The notes under the pieces are model-generated. The model worked only from the letters and a program-made list of their open reading frames with translations. It was not told the origin of the DNA and ran no database searches. Shown in pieces: positions 39,022 to 46,831 of a stretch of 64,000 nt of DNA. Position 1 is the first letter of the stretch. Each line of letters opens with the position of its first letter. A program made the position numbers and the translations under genes. Source of the DNA: Pseudobdellovibrionaceae bacterium (GTDB lineage Bacteria > Bdellovibrionota > Bdellovibrionia > Bdellovibrionales > Bdellovibrionaceae); assembly GCA_013359135.1 (NCBI GenBank), contig JABWCN010000006.1:18044-82043 (forward strand). Direction: 5' to 3'.

Positions 39022-40386
39022 ATGAAAAGTTTTTTTATTTTTTTATTTTTTTCTCAGCTATTAACTGCAAATCCTATTATCTCTATAGACGAAAGTGAGC
39101 TTGTAAAAGATTCTGATATTTTATTAAAAGCAGAGGCAAATCAAAAAGCTCAAAGAATCGAGGAAGATCTTACAAAGGCAACAACTCCTATGAAAATTGA
39201 GGTAGTTGTTGATAGTAGCGGTTCTATGGGACAAATTCTTGCGAAGAATAAAACCAAAATGTATTATTTAAAAGAACTGATGAAAGAATTTTTTAAGGCA
39301 AGATGGAAAGAAAAAAATACTATCGGGTTACGAGTTTATAGTGGAATCACTAAAGATAAATGTACTGATATCAGAATGACCGTTCCTTTTGGTCAGACAA
39401 ATATAGATAAGATGGATAAAGCAGTTCAAAGCCTTAGTCCTCTAGGAATGACACCTCTGCATGAAAGTTTAAAATATGCTTTTGAAGATTTAAAGACATT
39501 TTCAGGTCCTAAAAGAGTTGTTGTTGTGACTGATGGACAAGATACCTGTGGCGGAGACCCTTGTAAAACAGTAGAAGAGTGGAAAAAGCAGAATCTTGAT
39601 CTTAAGTTTTATGTGATTGCTTTGGGCTTCAAGGGCGACTCTGAATCATTTAAAAAAATTCAATGTATTGGAGATACTCATGTAGCCAACGATGACCAAA
39701 GCTTTAACGATGCCATGTCTCAGATTGGAAGTAAGCTTAGTAACAAAACAAATCTTGAAGTCGTTAGTCCAAATCCAGGAGCTAGTGTTTATTTGTACAA
39801 AATTGAAGGAAAAGAAAAAAAGTTATTCAAAGTTTTTTATGCTTATTCTCAGCAAACCGTTCCCCCTGGTGAATATGAAGCTGTTATTAATTTACAACCC
39901 GCTTACAAATTTTCACAATTTACAATTCCACCAAATAAAAAAATCACACTTAAGGCAATTGGTGATGGGCAGTTTATTGTTAACTATTTTAATCACCTTG
40001 TTAATGTCGAGGTATTAGATAAAAACAACAGAGTTGTTAGTCGTTTTAAGAGTGATAAGCCAGAACTTATCCCAACAGGAAAATGGCAAATAAGAATATT
40101 TAAAGATCCATTTTACGAGTATCTTTTACCCAACTACTACATTTACCCCATGGGGAAGCATGAGTTTAATGTTTCCGGTGTAGGAGCCGTAAAAATTAAT
40201 TCTGAAAACATTGAAGGGATTTATGTATATGATGAAAGTAAAAAAGATATTGGAAACTACTTATCAAATACCACGGCGATTTTAAAAGATGGAGTTTATA
40301 CTTTTCACGTCAATGACAAATGCTCTTTTCCTGATATTCAAATTAAAGACAAAAAGGAAATCATTGTTTTGACATGCCCAAAATGA
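39022..40386 (+). CDS. Secreted von Willebrand factor A domain protein
   Basis: 454 aa. Signal peptide (residues 1-16). The VWA domain spans about 56-235 with a complete metal-ion-dependent adhesion site: DSSGSMG (64-70), the Thr in LSPLGMTPLHESL and VVVVTDGQDTCGG. Such domains bind protein ligands through a bound Mg ion. The C-terminal half is beta-rich and unassigned (PNPGASVYLYKIEG, HLVNVEVLDKNNRVVSRFKS), resembling PEGA-like or carboxypeptidase-regulatory repeats. It is 14 bp after the barrel-like gene with AAAGG before the ATG. It may bridge the barrel and the stator or bind surface ligands (inference). Confidence 0.85.
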   Translation: MKSFFIFLFFSQLLTANPIISIDESELVKDSDILLKAEANQKAQRIEEDLTKATTPMKIEVVVDSSGSMGQILAKNKTKMYYLKELMKEFFKARWKEKNTIGLRVYSGITKDKCTDIRMTVPFGQTNIDKMDKAVQSLSPLGMTPLHESLKYAFEDLKTFSGPKRVVVVTDGQDTCGGDPCKTVEEWKKQNLDLKFYVIALGFKGDSESFKKIQCIGDTHVANDDQSFNDAMSQIGSKLSNKTNLEVVSPNPGASVYLYKIEGKEKKLFKVFYAYSQQTVPPGEYEAVINLQPAYKFSQFTIPPNKKITLKAIGDGQFIVNYFNHLVNVEVLDKNNRVVSRFKSDKPELIPTGKWQIRIFKDPFYEYLLPNYYIYPMGKHEFNVSGVGAVKINSENIEGIYVYDESKKDIGNYLSNTTAILKDGVYTFHVNDKCSFPDIQIKDKKEIIVLTCPK

Positions 40387-40482
40387 GTGAATTTCATCTA
40401 ACCTTCGTCCAAAATTACTAGACTAACGTTGTAATAGATTTTCTAGACTGTAGCAAAGTGAAATTGTACCGAATAGACGCGT

Positions 40483-41337
40483 ATGAAAAATAGTCATTTT
40501 TTAATTATTTTACTAAGTTTGTTTTTAAATGCATGCGCTGGAAAATATATAGTTAAATCATTTCCTGCTGATGCTAAGTTATACCTTAAAGACATTAACA
40601 CCAATGAAAAGAAACTCATTGGAAATACTCCAACTCAAATCGAAGAAGATGGAAAGTTAGGAGAAGTTTTTTTTATTGTTCTTGAAAAGGATAACTATAA
40701 ACCTAAAGAAATTATGGTGAAGGTCAATGAAGGTGAAAGTCTTTCAATTTCTGCTAAAATGGACCCTCTATCTCCTGCAGATCTTGATAACCAAAATCTA
40801 GCCAAAAAAAAGGATGACGATCAAAAAAACCAAGGATCTCCAAACAAAGAAAAAGAACCTAAAGATTGGCAAAAAGAATTTGAAGATCTTCGTCTTCGAG
40901 TTGCTCTTTTGGAGAACACTTCTTCGTTTACTAAAGAAGCTCTTTTCTCTCCAAGACTATCAGGTGGTGTTAGCTCTCAAGATAGAGACAGAAAAGAAAG
41001 GGTTATTGCCCATGTTTTTGATGCTCAAAAATCAATCCGTCTAGGGCGTTTTGATGAAGCTCTGAAGTCTATTGATTCAGCTCTTCAGCTTGACGAGTAT
41101 TCAACAAATGCTTGGTTGCTAAAAGGTTCTGCAAGTTATTTGAAAAAAGACTATACAGGTGCTCGCAATGCCTGGGAAAGAACTTTAAAGCTTGATCCTT
41201 ATAATAAGGCCGCCTTCAGGTATCTTAATAGCGTCTACAAGTTAATGAATGTTCAACCCTTAGTGGAAACTGCCGCCGACTTAAGAGAGCCAGCATCAAC
41301 CCTAGAAATTAAAAAAAGACAAGAAGCAAAGAAATAA
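40483..41337 (+). CDS. PEGA-domain and TPR lipoprotein
   Basis: 284 aa. Lipobox FLNAC (Cys18). A PEGA-like domain follows at once (KSFPADAKLYLKD...IGNTPTQIEED...VFFIVLEKDNYKPKEI), then a charged, probably coiled-coil linker (about 95-165), then two TPR units (AQKSIRLGRFDEALKSIDSA and ASYLKKDYTGARNAWERTLK). PEGA/TPR lipoproteins are common scaffolds in motility and secretion machines of delta-type bacteria. It ends the trio divergent from motA, 96 bp after the VWA gene. Confidence 0.8.
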   Translation: MKNSHFLIILLSLFLNACAGKYIVKSFPADAKLYLKDINTNEKKLIGNTPTQIEEDGKLGEVFFIVLEKDNYKPKEIMVKVNEGESLSISAKMDPLSPADLDNQNLAKKKDDDQKNQGSPNKEKEPKDWQKEFEDLRLRVALLENTSSFTKEALFSPRLSGGVSSQDRDRKERVIAHVFDAQKSIRLGRFDEALKSIDSALQLDEYSTNAWLLKGSASYLKKDYTGARNAWERTLKLDPYNKAAFRYLNSVYKLMNVQPLVETAADLREPASTLEIKKRQEAKK

Positions 41338-41348
41338 AGTTAAGATAG

Positions 41349-41966
41349 CTACATCTCTCCAACGCCGGAAATGATGATTCCAACGGTAGCTACTGTTCCT
41401 GAGTAACTTATATTTTTTGCATCACCAACGCTGGAACTTCCAAAACTTTCACTAAAACCATATTGCGCATTAAGTAGCAGTCTTGGGGTTAATGGAATTT
41501 CAACTCCAAAACGAAATCCCAAATCAAACATGGATGCGTTGTAGACTTGAGTTGAAATATTAGTCAGCCCCATGCTTCCGCCAATATAAGGTGTAGCTTT
41601 CCAAATTTTTGCGACCACGTCGTTATCAATAATGACCTTATTGCCATTCATTCCCATGGGATAATATCTTGGCCCCACAGAAAATCTTGTTAATGCCAAT
41701 GCGCCTTCTTTAGAGTTTACAACCTCAAAAAATGACATAGCGTAAGCCAATCCCATAGAGGAGTTCCTTAAACAATAATTCATTTCTATGGTAGAAAAAG
41801 ATCCAATAGTCCTACTGTCATTACTAGTTTTTGCACTAAAACTAGATTGCCCTATATTCATATCAAAACTGGAAGTCAGGTAAGCATGACTTAATTTTGA
41901 TATTAAGAGCATTGTCACAAGAACTCTAAAAAAAAGAAAAGTTGCATTACTTATAAATAAAATCAT
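41349..41966 (-). CDS. Small outer-membrane beta-barrel-like protein
   Basis: About 205 aa. An export signal of one long hydrophobic stretch (MILFISNATFLFFRV...SHA) precedes eight or so alternating strands (SSFDMNIGQSSFSAK, TIEMNYCLRNSSMGLAYAMS, FGVEIPLTPRLLLNAQYGFS, GTVATVGIIISG), as in OmpW/OmpA-sized barrels. The start is uncertain: ATG 41966 is used, and a TTG three codons earlier is possible. The divergent gene starts only 13 bp away, so the promoters must overlap the opposing coding regions. Confidence 0.6.
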   Translation of the reverse strand: MILFISNATFLFFRVLVTMLLISKLSHAYLTSSFDMNIGQSSFSAKTSNDSRTIGSFSTIEMNYCLRNSSMGLAYAMSFFEVVNSKEGALALTRFSVGPRYYPMGMNGNKVIIDNDVVAKIWKATPYIGGSMGLTNISTQVYNASMFDLGFRFGVEIPLTPRLLLNAQYGFSESFGSSSVGDAKNISYSGTVATVGIIISGVGEM

Positions 41967-41979
41967 AATTATCAATAGT

Positions 41980-42609
41980 ATGGTATCAACGAACTTCTTA
42001 AGTATACAATTAATTTGTTTTCTTTTTCTGCCTTTTCATTTTCTGTATGCAAAGACGTCTGTCTTACGACTTAAAACAGGTATGTCTAGTTTATCTATCA
42101 CCTCTGGAGACAGACTTTCTGGGGAAAAATTAAACTCTATGGTAAATTTAACCCCATCAGTATTATGGGACTTTCCAAGCTTTAGTTCTCGCTTTGGGAT
42201 ACACTATATGATGGAGCTTAATAGCCCCTATGGATTAACTCCTATGTCTGGAATAGGCTTATCAGCTTATTATCATATTCTTGGTATAACCACAGGATAC
42301 GAGCTAACTAAAGATGATGTTTTGTTTCAAAAATCAAAACCAGGGCCTTACATTTATGCTGGATTTACTCCAGTAAATATTAATATTAATAAATTTAATA
42401 CAGATAATAACACTGCTGATAATTATTTCTTTTCAGCATTAATTAATGATATCAGTTTTGGTTTAGGCTACGATTATCCTATTTTTCAAAATATGACTTT
42501 ATCAGGAGAGTTTATTTTAAGATCTGGAAAAACTGTTGATTCCTCTAAAGACCAAGTGCAATACAGTGGTTGGACTGTGTTCTTAACACTGGCAACAAGT
42601 TATTTTTAA
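41980..42609 (+). CDS. Small outer-membrane beta-barrel-like protein, divergent partner
   Basis: 209 aa. Signal peptide (about 1-24, ICFLFLPFHFLYA). The mature part alternates hydrophobic/polar strands (GIHYMMELNSPYGLTPMSGI, PGPYIYAGFTPVNININ, INDISFGLGYDYPI, MTLSGEFILRSG, WTVFLTLATSYF) and ends in Phe, which is typical for barrel assembly. It is divergent from a similar-sized barrel-like gene. No ribosome site is obvious at the ATG. Confidence 0.62.
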   Translation: MVSTNFLSIQLICFLFLPFHFLYAKTSVLRLKTGMSSLSITSGDRLSGEKLNSMVNLTPSVLWDFPSFSSRFGIHYMMELNSPYGLTPMSGIGLSAYYHILGITTGYELTKDDVLFQKSKPGPYIYAGFTPVNININKFNTDNNTADNYFFSALINDISFGLGYDYPIFQNMTLSGEFILRSGKTVDSSKDQVQYSGWTVFLTLATSYF

Positions 42610-42732
42610 AATCAACGAATGAGCGTTCACCTTGCAGATTTTACTGTCTTTTTTTAATTCACTTTCAATAATCTAAAGAAAGTTTAATATTACTTCTGTA
42701 TTCATCTTATAATAATAGTTTTAGGAGTTCTC

Positions 42733-43035
42733 ATGAAAACTTTTTTGATTGTTCCGTTTTTTTTAATATCATCTATATCCTTTGCAAAAAACGAATGTAT
42801 TAATTCTGCTTATAAAATTGCAAAAGTTAACATGGACCTAAAGGCTATCTCTTATGGTGATGAAGCCTCTGATTTGATAACTGACCCTGTTGAGATTAAA
42901 GAAAAAAACGATGGAACACAAACCACAACCTTCGAGTTCTACGGTTACATCAACAATAAAAACTATTCTGCATTGGTAACCGTAGATTCGCTTTGTAGTA
43001 TTGAGTCTATTTTTATCTCTGAAATCAAAAAATGA
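42733..43035 (+). CDS. Small secreted protein, unknown
   Basis: 100 aa with a signal peptide (FLIVPFFLISSISFA, cleavage near residue 18). The mature domain of about 80 residues has two cysteines (NECINS and DSLCSI) that could bridge. The ribosome site TTAGGAG lies just before the ATG. It resembles in size the small periplasmic proteins common in this group; no family recognised. It converges with the DUF2892 gene 3 bp away. Confidence 0.7.
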   Translation: MKTFLIVPFFLISSISFAKNECINSAYKIAKVNMDLKAISYGDEASDLITDPVEIKEKNDGTQTTTFEFYGYINNKNYSALVTVDSLCSIESIFISEIKK

Positions 43036-43038
43036 TTC

Positions 43039-43236
43039 TTATTTTTTTAAACTACAGGTGTTAATTCCAAGTAATGTATAAAGTGGACAAAAATTAATAA
43101 TCCCAGTTGCTAATGGCACAACACCAATAAATCCCCACATTCTTATACCTTCTGGGCCCAAGAAGGCAAATGCCAAAAGCGCAAGTCCTAAAATCACTCT
43201 CAAAATTCTATCAACGTTTCCAACATTTTTTTTCAT
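43039..43236 (-). CDS. DUF2892 inner-membrane protein (YgaP membrane-part-like)
   Basis: 65 aa. The sequence MKKNVGNVDRILRVILGLAL, then a second helix and INFCPLYTLLGINTC, is the DUF2892 signature: N-V-G-x-x-D-R-x-x-R at the start and C-P-x-Y-x-x-x-G-x-x-T-C at the end. It has two membrane helices. In other bacteria the domain accompanies rhodanese or is linked to respiration and sulfur handling. A perfect CRP-type palindrome lies upstream and a Crp/Fnr regulator gene is next door, so it is a likely target of that regulator. Confidence 0.9.
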   Translation of the reverse strand: MKKNVGNVDRILRVILGLALLAFAFLGPEGIRMWGFIGVVPLATGIINFCPLYTLLGINTCSLKK

Positions 43237-43271
43237 AAAATTTACTCCTTTATATTAGATTTCTTGATTAC

Positions 43272-43314
43272 AGAATAACCGAAGCTGCTCCTATGGTATG
43301 TGATTTTGATCACA
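43272..43314 (-). promoter_or_regulatory. CRP/FNR-family operator and class II-type promoter
   Basis: TGTGATTTTGATCACA at 43299-43314 is a perfect TGTGA-N6-TCACA palindrome. On the minus strand a -10-like TATTCT lies at 43277-43272, so transcription would start near 43265, about 41 bp from the palindrome centre. That is the class II activator spacing. It would drive the DUF2892 gene (start 43236). Confidence 0.65.
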
Positions 43315-43334
43315 GAGTCGCGGCTTTCTTTTGT

Positions 43335-44003
43335 TTAAAAATTATTGTTTAAATTCAATAACTTATCTTTATATATAAGAATACGCTCTCTTTCTAAGAC
43401 AATAAGATTATCTTTTTCAAAGCGTTTTAGAAGACGAGATATAATTTCTCTGGAACTTCCCAGGTCATCAGCAATTTTTTGATGTGTTGATTTTAGCTCA
43501 GGTGCTTTTTCTAAAAGATATTTAATCAGTCGATGATCAAGTTTTTGAAAACTGACTTCTTCGATCATTTCTAATAAATGATTTAACCGATGAGAAAATA
43601 TTTTAAATACATACTCTCTAAACATCGTGCTTTTATCAACCAGTTGATAAAATAAATCTTTTGGAACCCCAATCGCAACCAACTCATTTTCAACCTTGCC
43701 TGAAGCTGGATAATTTGTCTTACCAAGTAAACTGCTTGTTGAAAGCACACATCCTTCTCCAGGATTTACTTCATAAAGCACTACAGATTTACCATTAGGC
43801 TCCATTTTATATACTTTGATACTGCCAGAGAGTACTAAGGGAAAAATTTCAACAGGGTCTGTTTCAGCAAACAACTGATCTCCAGGTTTTGCTTTTAGAA
43901 CCAGAGCTTGTTGCTTAAAAGAAACGGAAAGAGATGAGTTAAACATCTCTTTCAGGTCGGGAAAAAGTTTAAGGACCTCTTGATGATACTTTTCTTCTAT
44001 CAA
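43335..44003 (-). CDS. Crp/Fnr-family transcription regulator
   Basis: 222 aa. The N-terminal cyclic-nucleotide-binding-like barrel (about 25-140: LKAKPGDQLFAETDPVEIFP, LSGSIKVYKMEPNGKSVVLY) is joined by the dimer helix to a winged helix-turn-helix (STHQKIADDLGSSREIISRLLKRFEKDNLI, about 172-200). The recognition helix has S-R-E-x-x-S-R, close to the CRP/FNR type, which fits the TGTGA-N6-TCACA site nearby. It lacks the N-terminal Cys cluster of FNR, so it is not an Fe-S oxygen sensor; the effector is unknown. It starts 16 bp after rho in the same direction. Confidence 0.92.
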   Translation of the reverse strand: MIEEKYHQEVLKLFPDLKEMFNSSLSVSFKQQALVLKAKPGDQLFAETDPVEIFPLVLSGSIKVYKMEPNGKSVVLYEVNPGEGCVLSTSSLLGKTNYPASGKVENELVAIGVPKDLFYQLVDKSTMFREYVFKIFSHRLNHLLEMIEEVSFQKLDHRLIKYLLEKAPELKSTHQKIADDLGSSREIISRLLKRFEKDNLIVLERERILIYKDKLLNLNNNF

Positions 44004-44019
44004 AACTAATCCTTACTTT

Positions 44020-46053
44020 TTAACCACCACTCATACTTTGCAAAAATTGTGTGTTAGTTTTAGTTTGAGCTACTTTGGATAATAAGAATTCCATGGCATC
44101 AACAGGATTCATTGGGGCAAGAACTTTTCTTAAAATCCATAGCCTTGCTAGATCATTTTTATCTACTAACAAGTCTTCTTTTCTAGTTCCTGATTTATTG
44201 ATGTCCATACATGGAAAAATTCTTTTTTCCATTAATTTCCTATCAAGATGAATTTCAGAGTTACCAGTTCCTTTAAACTCCTCAAAAATAACTTCATCCA
44301 TTCTAGAGCCAGTATCAATTAATGCTGTCGCAATAATCGTTAGAGATCCACCCTCTTCAATATTTCTAGCAGCACCAAAGAATCTTTTTGGTTTGTGAAG
44401 AGCATTCGAATCCACACCACCTGATAAAATTTTTCCAGAAGGAGGAACAACAGTGTTATAAGCACGCGCCAAACGTGTAATTGAATCTAGTAAAATCACG
44501 ACATCATGTTTATGTTCAACAAGTCTTTTCGCTTTTTCTAACACCATCTCTGCAACCTGAACGTGTCGAGTAGGTGGTTCGTCAAAGGTCGATGAAACCA
44601 CTTCACCCTTCACTGTTCTTTGCATATCAGTTACCTCTTCGGGACGCTCATCGATAAGTAAAACAATCAATTTTACTTCTGGATGATTCGTAGTAATCGC
44701 ATTAGCAATATTTTGCAGAAGCACTGTTTTACCGGTTCTTGGTGGCGCAACTATTAATGCTCTCTGCCCTTTACCTAATGGACTCATTAAATCAACAACA
44801 CGTGTTGTGTATTCACCAGGACCATGTTCAAGCTTTAATCTTTCCTGAGGATAAAGAGGAGTTAGATTATCAAAAAGAATTTTATCTTTACCAGTTTCTG
44901 AGTTTTCAAAATTAAGCGAATCCACCTTCAATAAGGCAAAATATCTTTCTCCTTCTTTGGGTGGTCTCACAGTGCCTGTTACCGTGTCACCGGTTCTTAA
45001 GCCAAATCGTCTTATTTGCGAAGGAGAGACATAAATATCATCAGGTCCTGGCAAATAATTATAGTCAGGAGATCTTAAAAAACCATAACCATCAGGCAGA
45101 ATTTCTAAAACTCCTGAGCCATAAATATCAACACCTAATTTAGCTGATCTTTTTAAAATTTCAAAGATCATGTCTTGACGTCTAAGGCCTGCAGCATTTT
45201 CAATTTTCAACTTAACGGCCAAACCCGTTAGCTCTTGAATGTTTTTAGTTTTTAAATCTTTAGAAGAAAGCCAGCTTTTTTCCTCTTCAGTTAAATTGAT
45301 GTCAGATACATCGATTTCACCTGTTTCTGGATTTTGCTTTAAATTAAGATCCTCAGCTGGATTACTCGCTGGAACAGCTGCTGTGGGATTCTCTGAATCA
45401 TAGGCTGGATTATTTCTCTGTTGTTGGCGTTGCAAATACTGCTCTCTTAGCTCTTCTCTCTCTTTGCGATCTGTTCGATCATTTCTATCGCCACGATCAT
45501 ATCTATCATTACGGTCAAAACGATCATTACGATTATCATTTCTATTATTATCACGGCGATTATTATTATTGCGATTATCGTATTGCTGCTTGTGATTGTT
45601 TTTGTAGTAATTATTGCGATTGTTATTGTTGTTGTTATTATTGTTTCGATTATTGTCGTATTTGTTCTGCTTGTGCTCATGATGGCGTTCAGCTTTTCCA
45701 CTCGGATTACCCTGTTGTGGGACTGTTGGTTCTACTTTAGCTGTCACCTCACCCGAAGCTACCTTTTCTTCTGGAGTGCTTTTTTCTACAACATTTGTTA
45801 TTACCTCAGCAACAGGAACTTGTTCTTGTGGTTTTGCATATACCTTTTCGCTTTCAACTTTAACTTCCACTTCCACGTTCTTTTCCATTGCTATTGATGG
45901 TTGATTTTTAGGTTCTGAACTTTCAACAACTTCACTCTCTGTATGACCTTTAGCTTTTTTGGCCTCATCGCCTGCGGCTTTAGGACGGCCTCTTTTTTTA
46001 ATAACTTCTGCTGATGATTTTGACTCGCCGGTTTGATTTTTAGAATCAGACAA
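44020..46053 (-). CDS. rho: Transcription termination factor Rho with long disordered N-terminal extension
   Basis: 677 aa against about 420 for ordinary Rho. The core (about 258-677) is complete: RNA-binding N domain and cold-shock fold ([20 protein letters not shown]), Walker [10 protein letters not shown]- and R-loop region, Walker [21 protein letters not shown] and [10 protein letters not shown]. Rho is an RNA-dependent ATPase that ends transcription. The first 255 residues are low complexity: an AT-hook-like KKRGRPKA (19-26), Val/Glu/Lys-rich stretches, then an Asn/Arg/Asp-rich part with a run of nine Asn. The start is TTG with AAGGAG nine bases upstream. The intact reading frame shows that the extension is real. 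Confidence 0.95.
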   Translation of the reverse strand: MSDSKNQTGESKSSAEVIKKRGRPKAAGDEAKKAKGHTESEVVESSEPKNQPSIAMEKNVEVEVKVESEKVYAKPQEQVPVAEVITNVVEKSTPEEKVASGEVTAKVEPTVPQQGNPSGKAERHHEHKQNKYDNNRNNNNNNNNNRNNYYKNNHKQQYDNRNNNNRRDNNRNDNRNDRFDRNDRYDRGDRNDRTDRKEREELREQYLQRQQQRNNPAYDSENPTAAVPASNPAEDLNLKQNPETGEIDVSDINLTEEEKSWLSSKDLKTKNIQELTGLAVKLKIENAAGLRRQDMIFEILKRSAKLGVDIYGSGVLEILPDGYGFLRSPDYNYLPGPDDIYVSPSQIRRFGLRTGDTVTGTVRPPKEGERYFALLKVDSLNFENSETGKDKILFDNLTPLYPQERLKLEHGPGEYTTRVVDLMSPLGKGQRALIVAPPRTGKTVLLQNIANAITTNHPEVKLIVLLIDERPEEVTDMQRTVKGEVVSSTFDEPPTRHVQVAEMVLEKAKRLVEHKHDVVILLDSITRLARAYNTVVPPSGKILSGGVDSNALHKPKRFFGAARNIEEGGSLTIIATALIDTGSRMDEVIFEEFKGTGNSEIHLDRKLMEKRIFPCMDINKSGTRKEDLLVDKNDLARLWILRKVLAPMNPVDAMEFLLSKVAQTKTNTQFLQSMSGG

Positions 46054-46462
46054 ACAAACTCTCCTTGATATTGGGAAATAAAGATTTATGACGGAAAACC
46101 ATGATAATTTTTTCTTTAGAATCTTTAGTTGTACATTTTTTTGATTTTAAAGATGTGATATATTTATCAGATGATTTTCTTGAAATAAGTACTATATGCT
46201 TGTTAAAGATTATCATCGAATTAGACTTTTTAGTCAAGACCAAAATCCAGTTTGGTTTTTTATCATATTAAAACAATAGTACAAATATTCTTTTTTTATA
46301 AATTAACCTATTGAAATAATTAATAATTTTAAATACGCATACAAACACCACAGTTTCTTATGTTTCAATTTTTTTTCGAGAATATGTAAAGTTTTTTTCC
46401 ACAAAACCGATTTTAAATTAGATCCAATCTTACAAGTTTATTTATCTCGAAAGGAGATTTTA
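46054..46462. other. Intergenic region, 409 bp, between rho and the PilZ gene
   Basis: This AT-rich divergent region must carry the rho leader and promoter and the PilZ promoter. Rho leaders are often long and autoregulated. A weak hairpin ACCAAA...TTTGGT followed by six T lies at about 46239-46261 on the plus strand. A 65-codon minus-strand frame (46046-46243) overlaps the rho start and has no ribosome site or protein-like composition; I do not accept it as a gene. Confidence 0.4.
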
Positions 46463-46831
46463 GTGGACTCTTCAGAACAAGTTCCTGCACCTAGAACCCC
46501 ACTCTTATTGCCGGTTTCATTTAAAAAGAATTACTCAAGAGAGGATGCTAAAGGAAATCTTAGAAACATCAGTTTAACTGGAGCTTTTTTAGAACACACT
46601 CAAGAGGTTTTCAAGTCCCACGAAAAAATTGTAATCTATCTTCAGGTAGCGGGCCGAGAAAGAAAGCTATCAGCAACCGTAATATGGTCTAACTCTGTTG
46701 GCTGTGGTATTAAGTTCAATCCAACAAACAATAGAGATGTGCAAATCATTGATGATCTTATTTACTTTGTAGAAACTCAACGCTCCGACCGACGAAGCGT
46801 TATTGATAAAATCTTTAAAAAAGTGGGTTAA
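46463..46831 (+). CDS. PilZ domain protein
   Basis: 122 aa from a GTG with AAGGAG eight bases upstream. The PilZ fold is recognised from R-x-x-x-x-NISLTGAFL (the D/N-x-S-x-x-G motif) and VIWSNSVGCGIKF. The first Arg of the RxxxR c-di-GMP motif is replaced by Lys (KNYSR), so binding may be weakened. PilZ proteins relay c-di-GMP signals, for example to motility. Its stop directly abuts the stop of the convergent LysM gene. Confidence 0.82.
   Translation: MDSSEQVPAPRTPLLLPVSFKKNYSREDAKGNLRNISLTGAFLEHTQEVFKSHEKIVIYLQVAGRERKLSATVIWSNSVGCGIKFNPTNNRDVQIIDDLIYFVETQRSDRRSVIDKIFKKVG

Noticed and set aside
45540..45670. ATT/GTT trinucleotide tract as a separate microsatellite feature
   Set aside because: It is the coding sequence of the Asn-rich part of Rho, with mixed AAT and AAC codons and imperfect repeats.
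45447..45897. Long Ile/Val/Thr-rich frames opposite or out of frame with the rho extension
   Set aside because: They are by-products of the Asn-codon-rich low-complexity DNA in the other frames.
46046..46243. 65-codon minus-strand frame before rho
   Set aside because: Overlaps the rho start, no ribosome site, no recognisable features.
46239..46261. ACCAAA/TTTGGT hairpin with T run as a terminator
   Set aside because: Only a 6-bp AT-rich stem and no plus-strand gene upstream for it to end.
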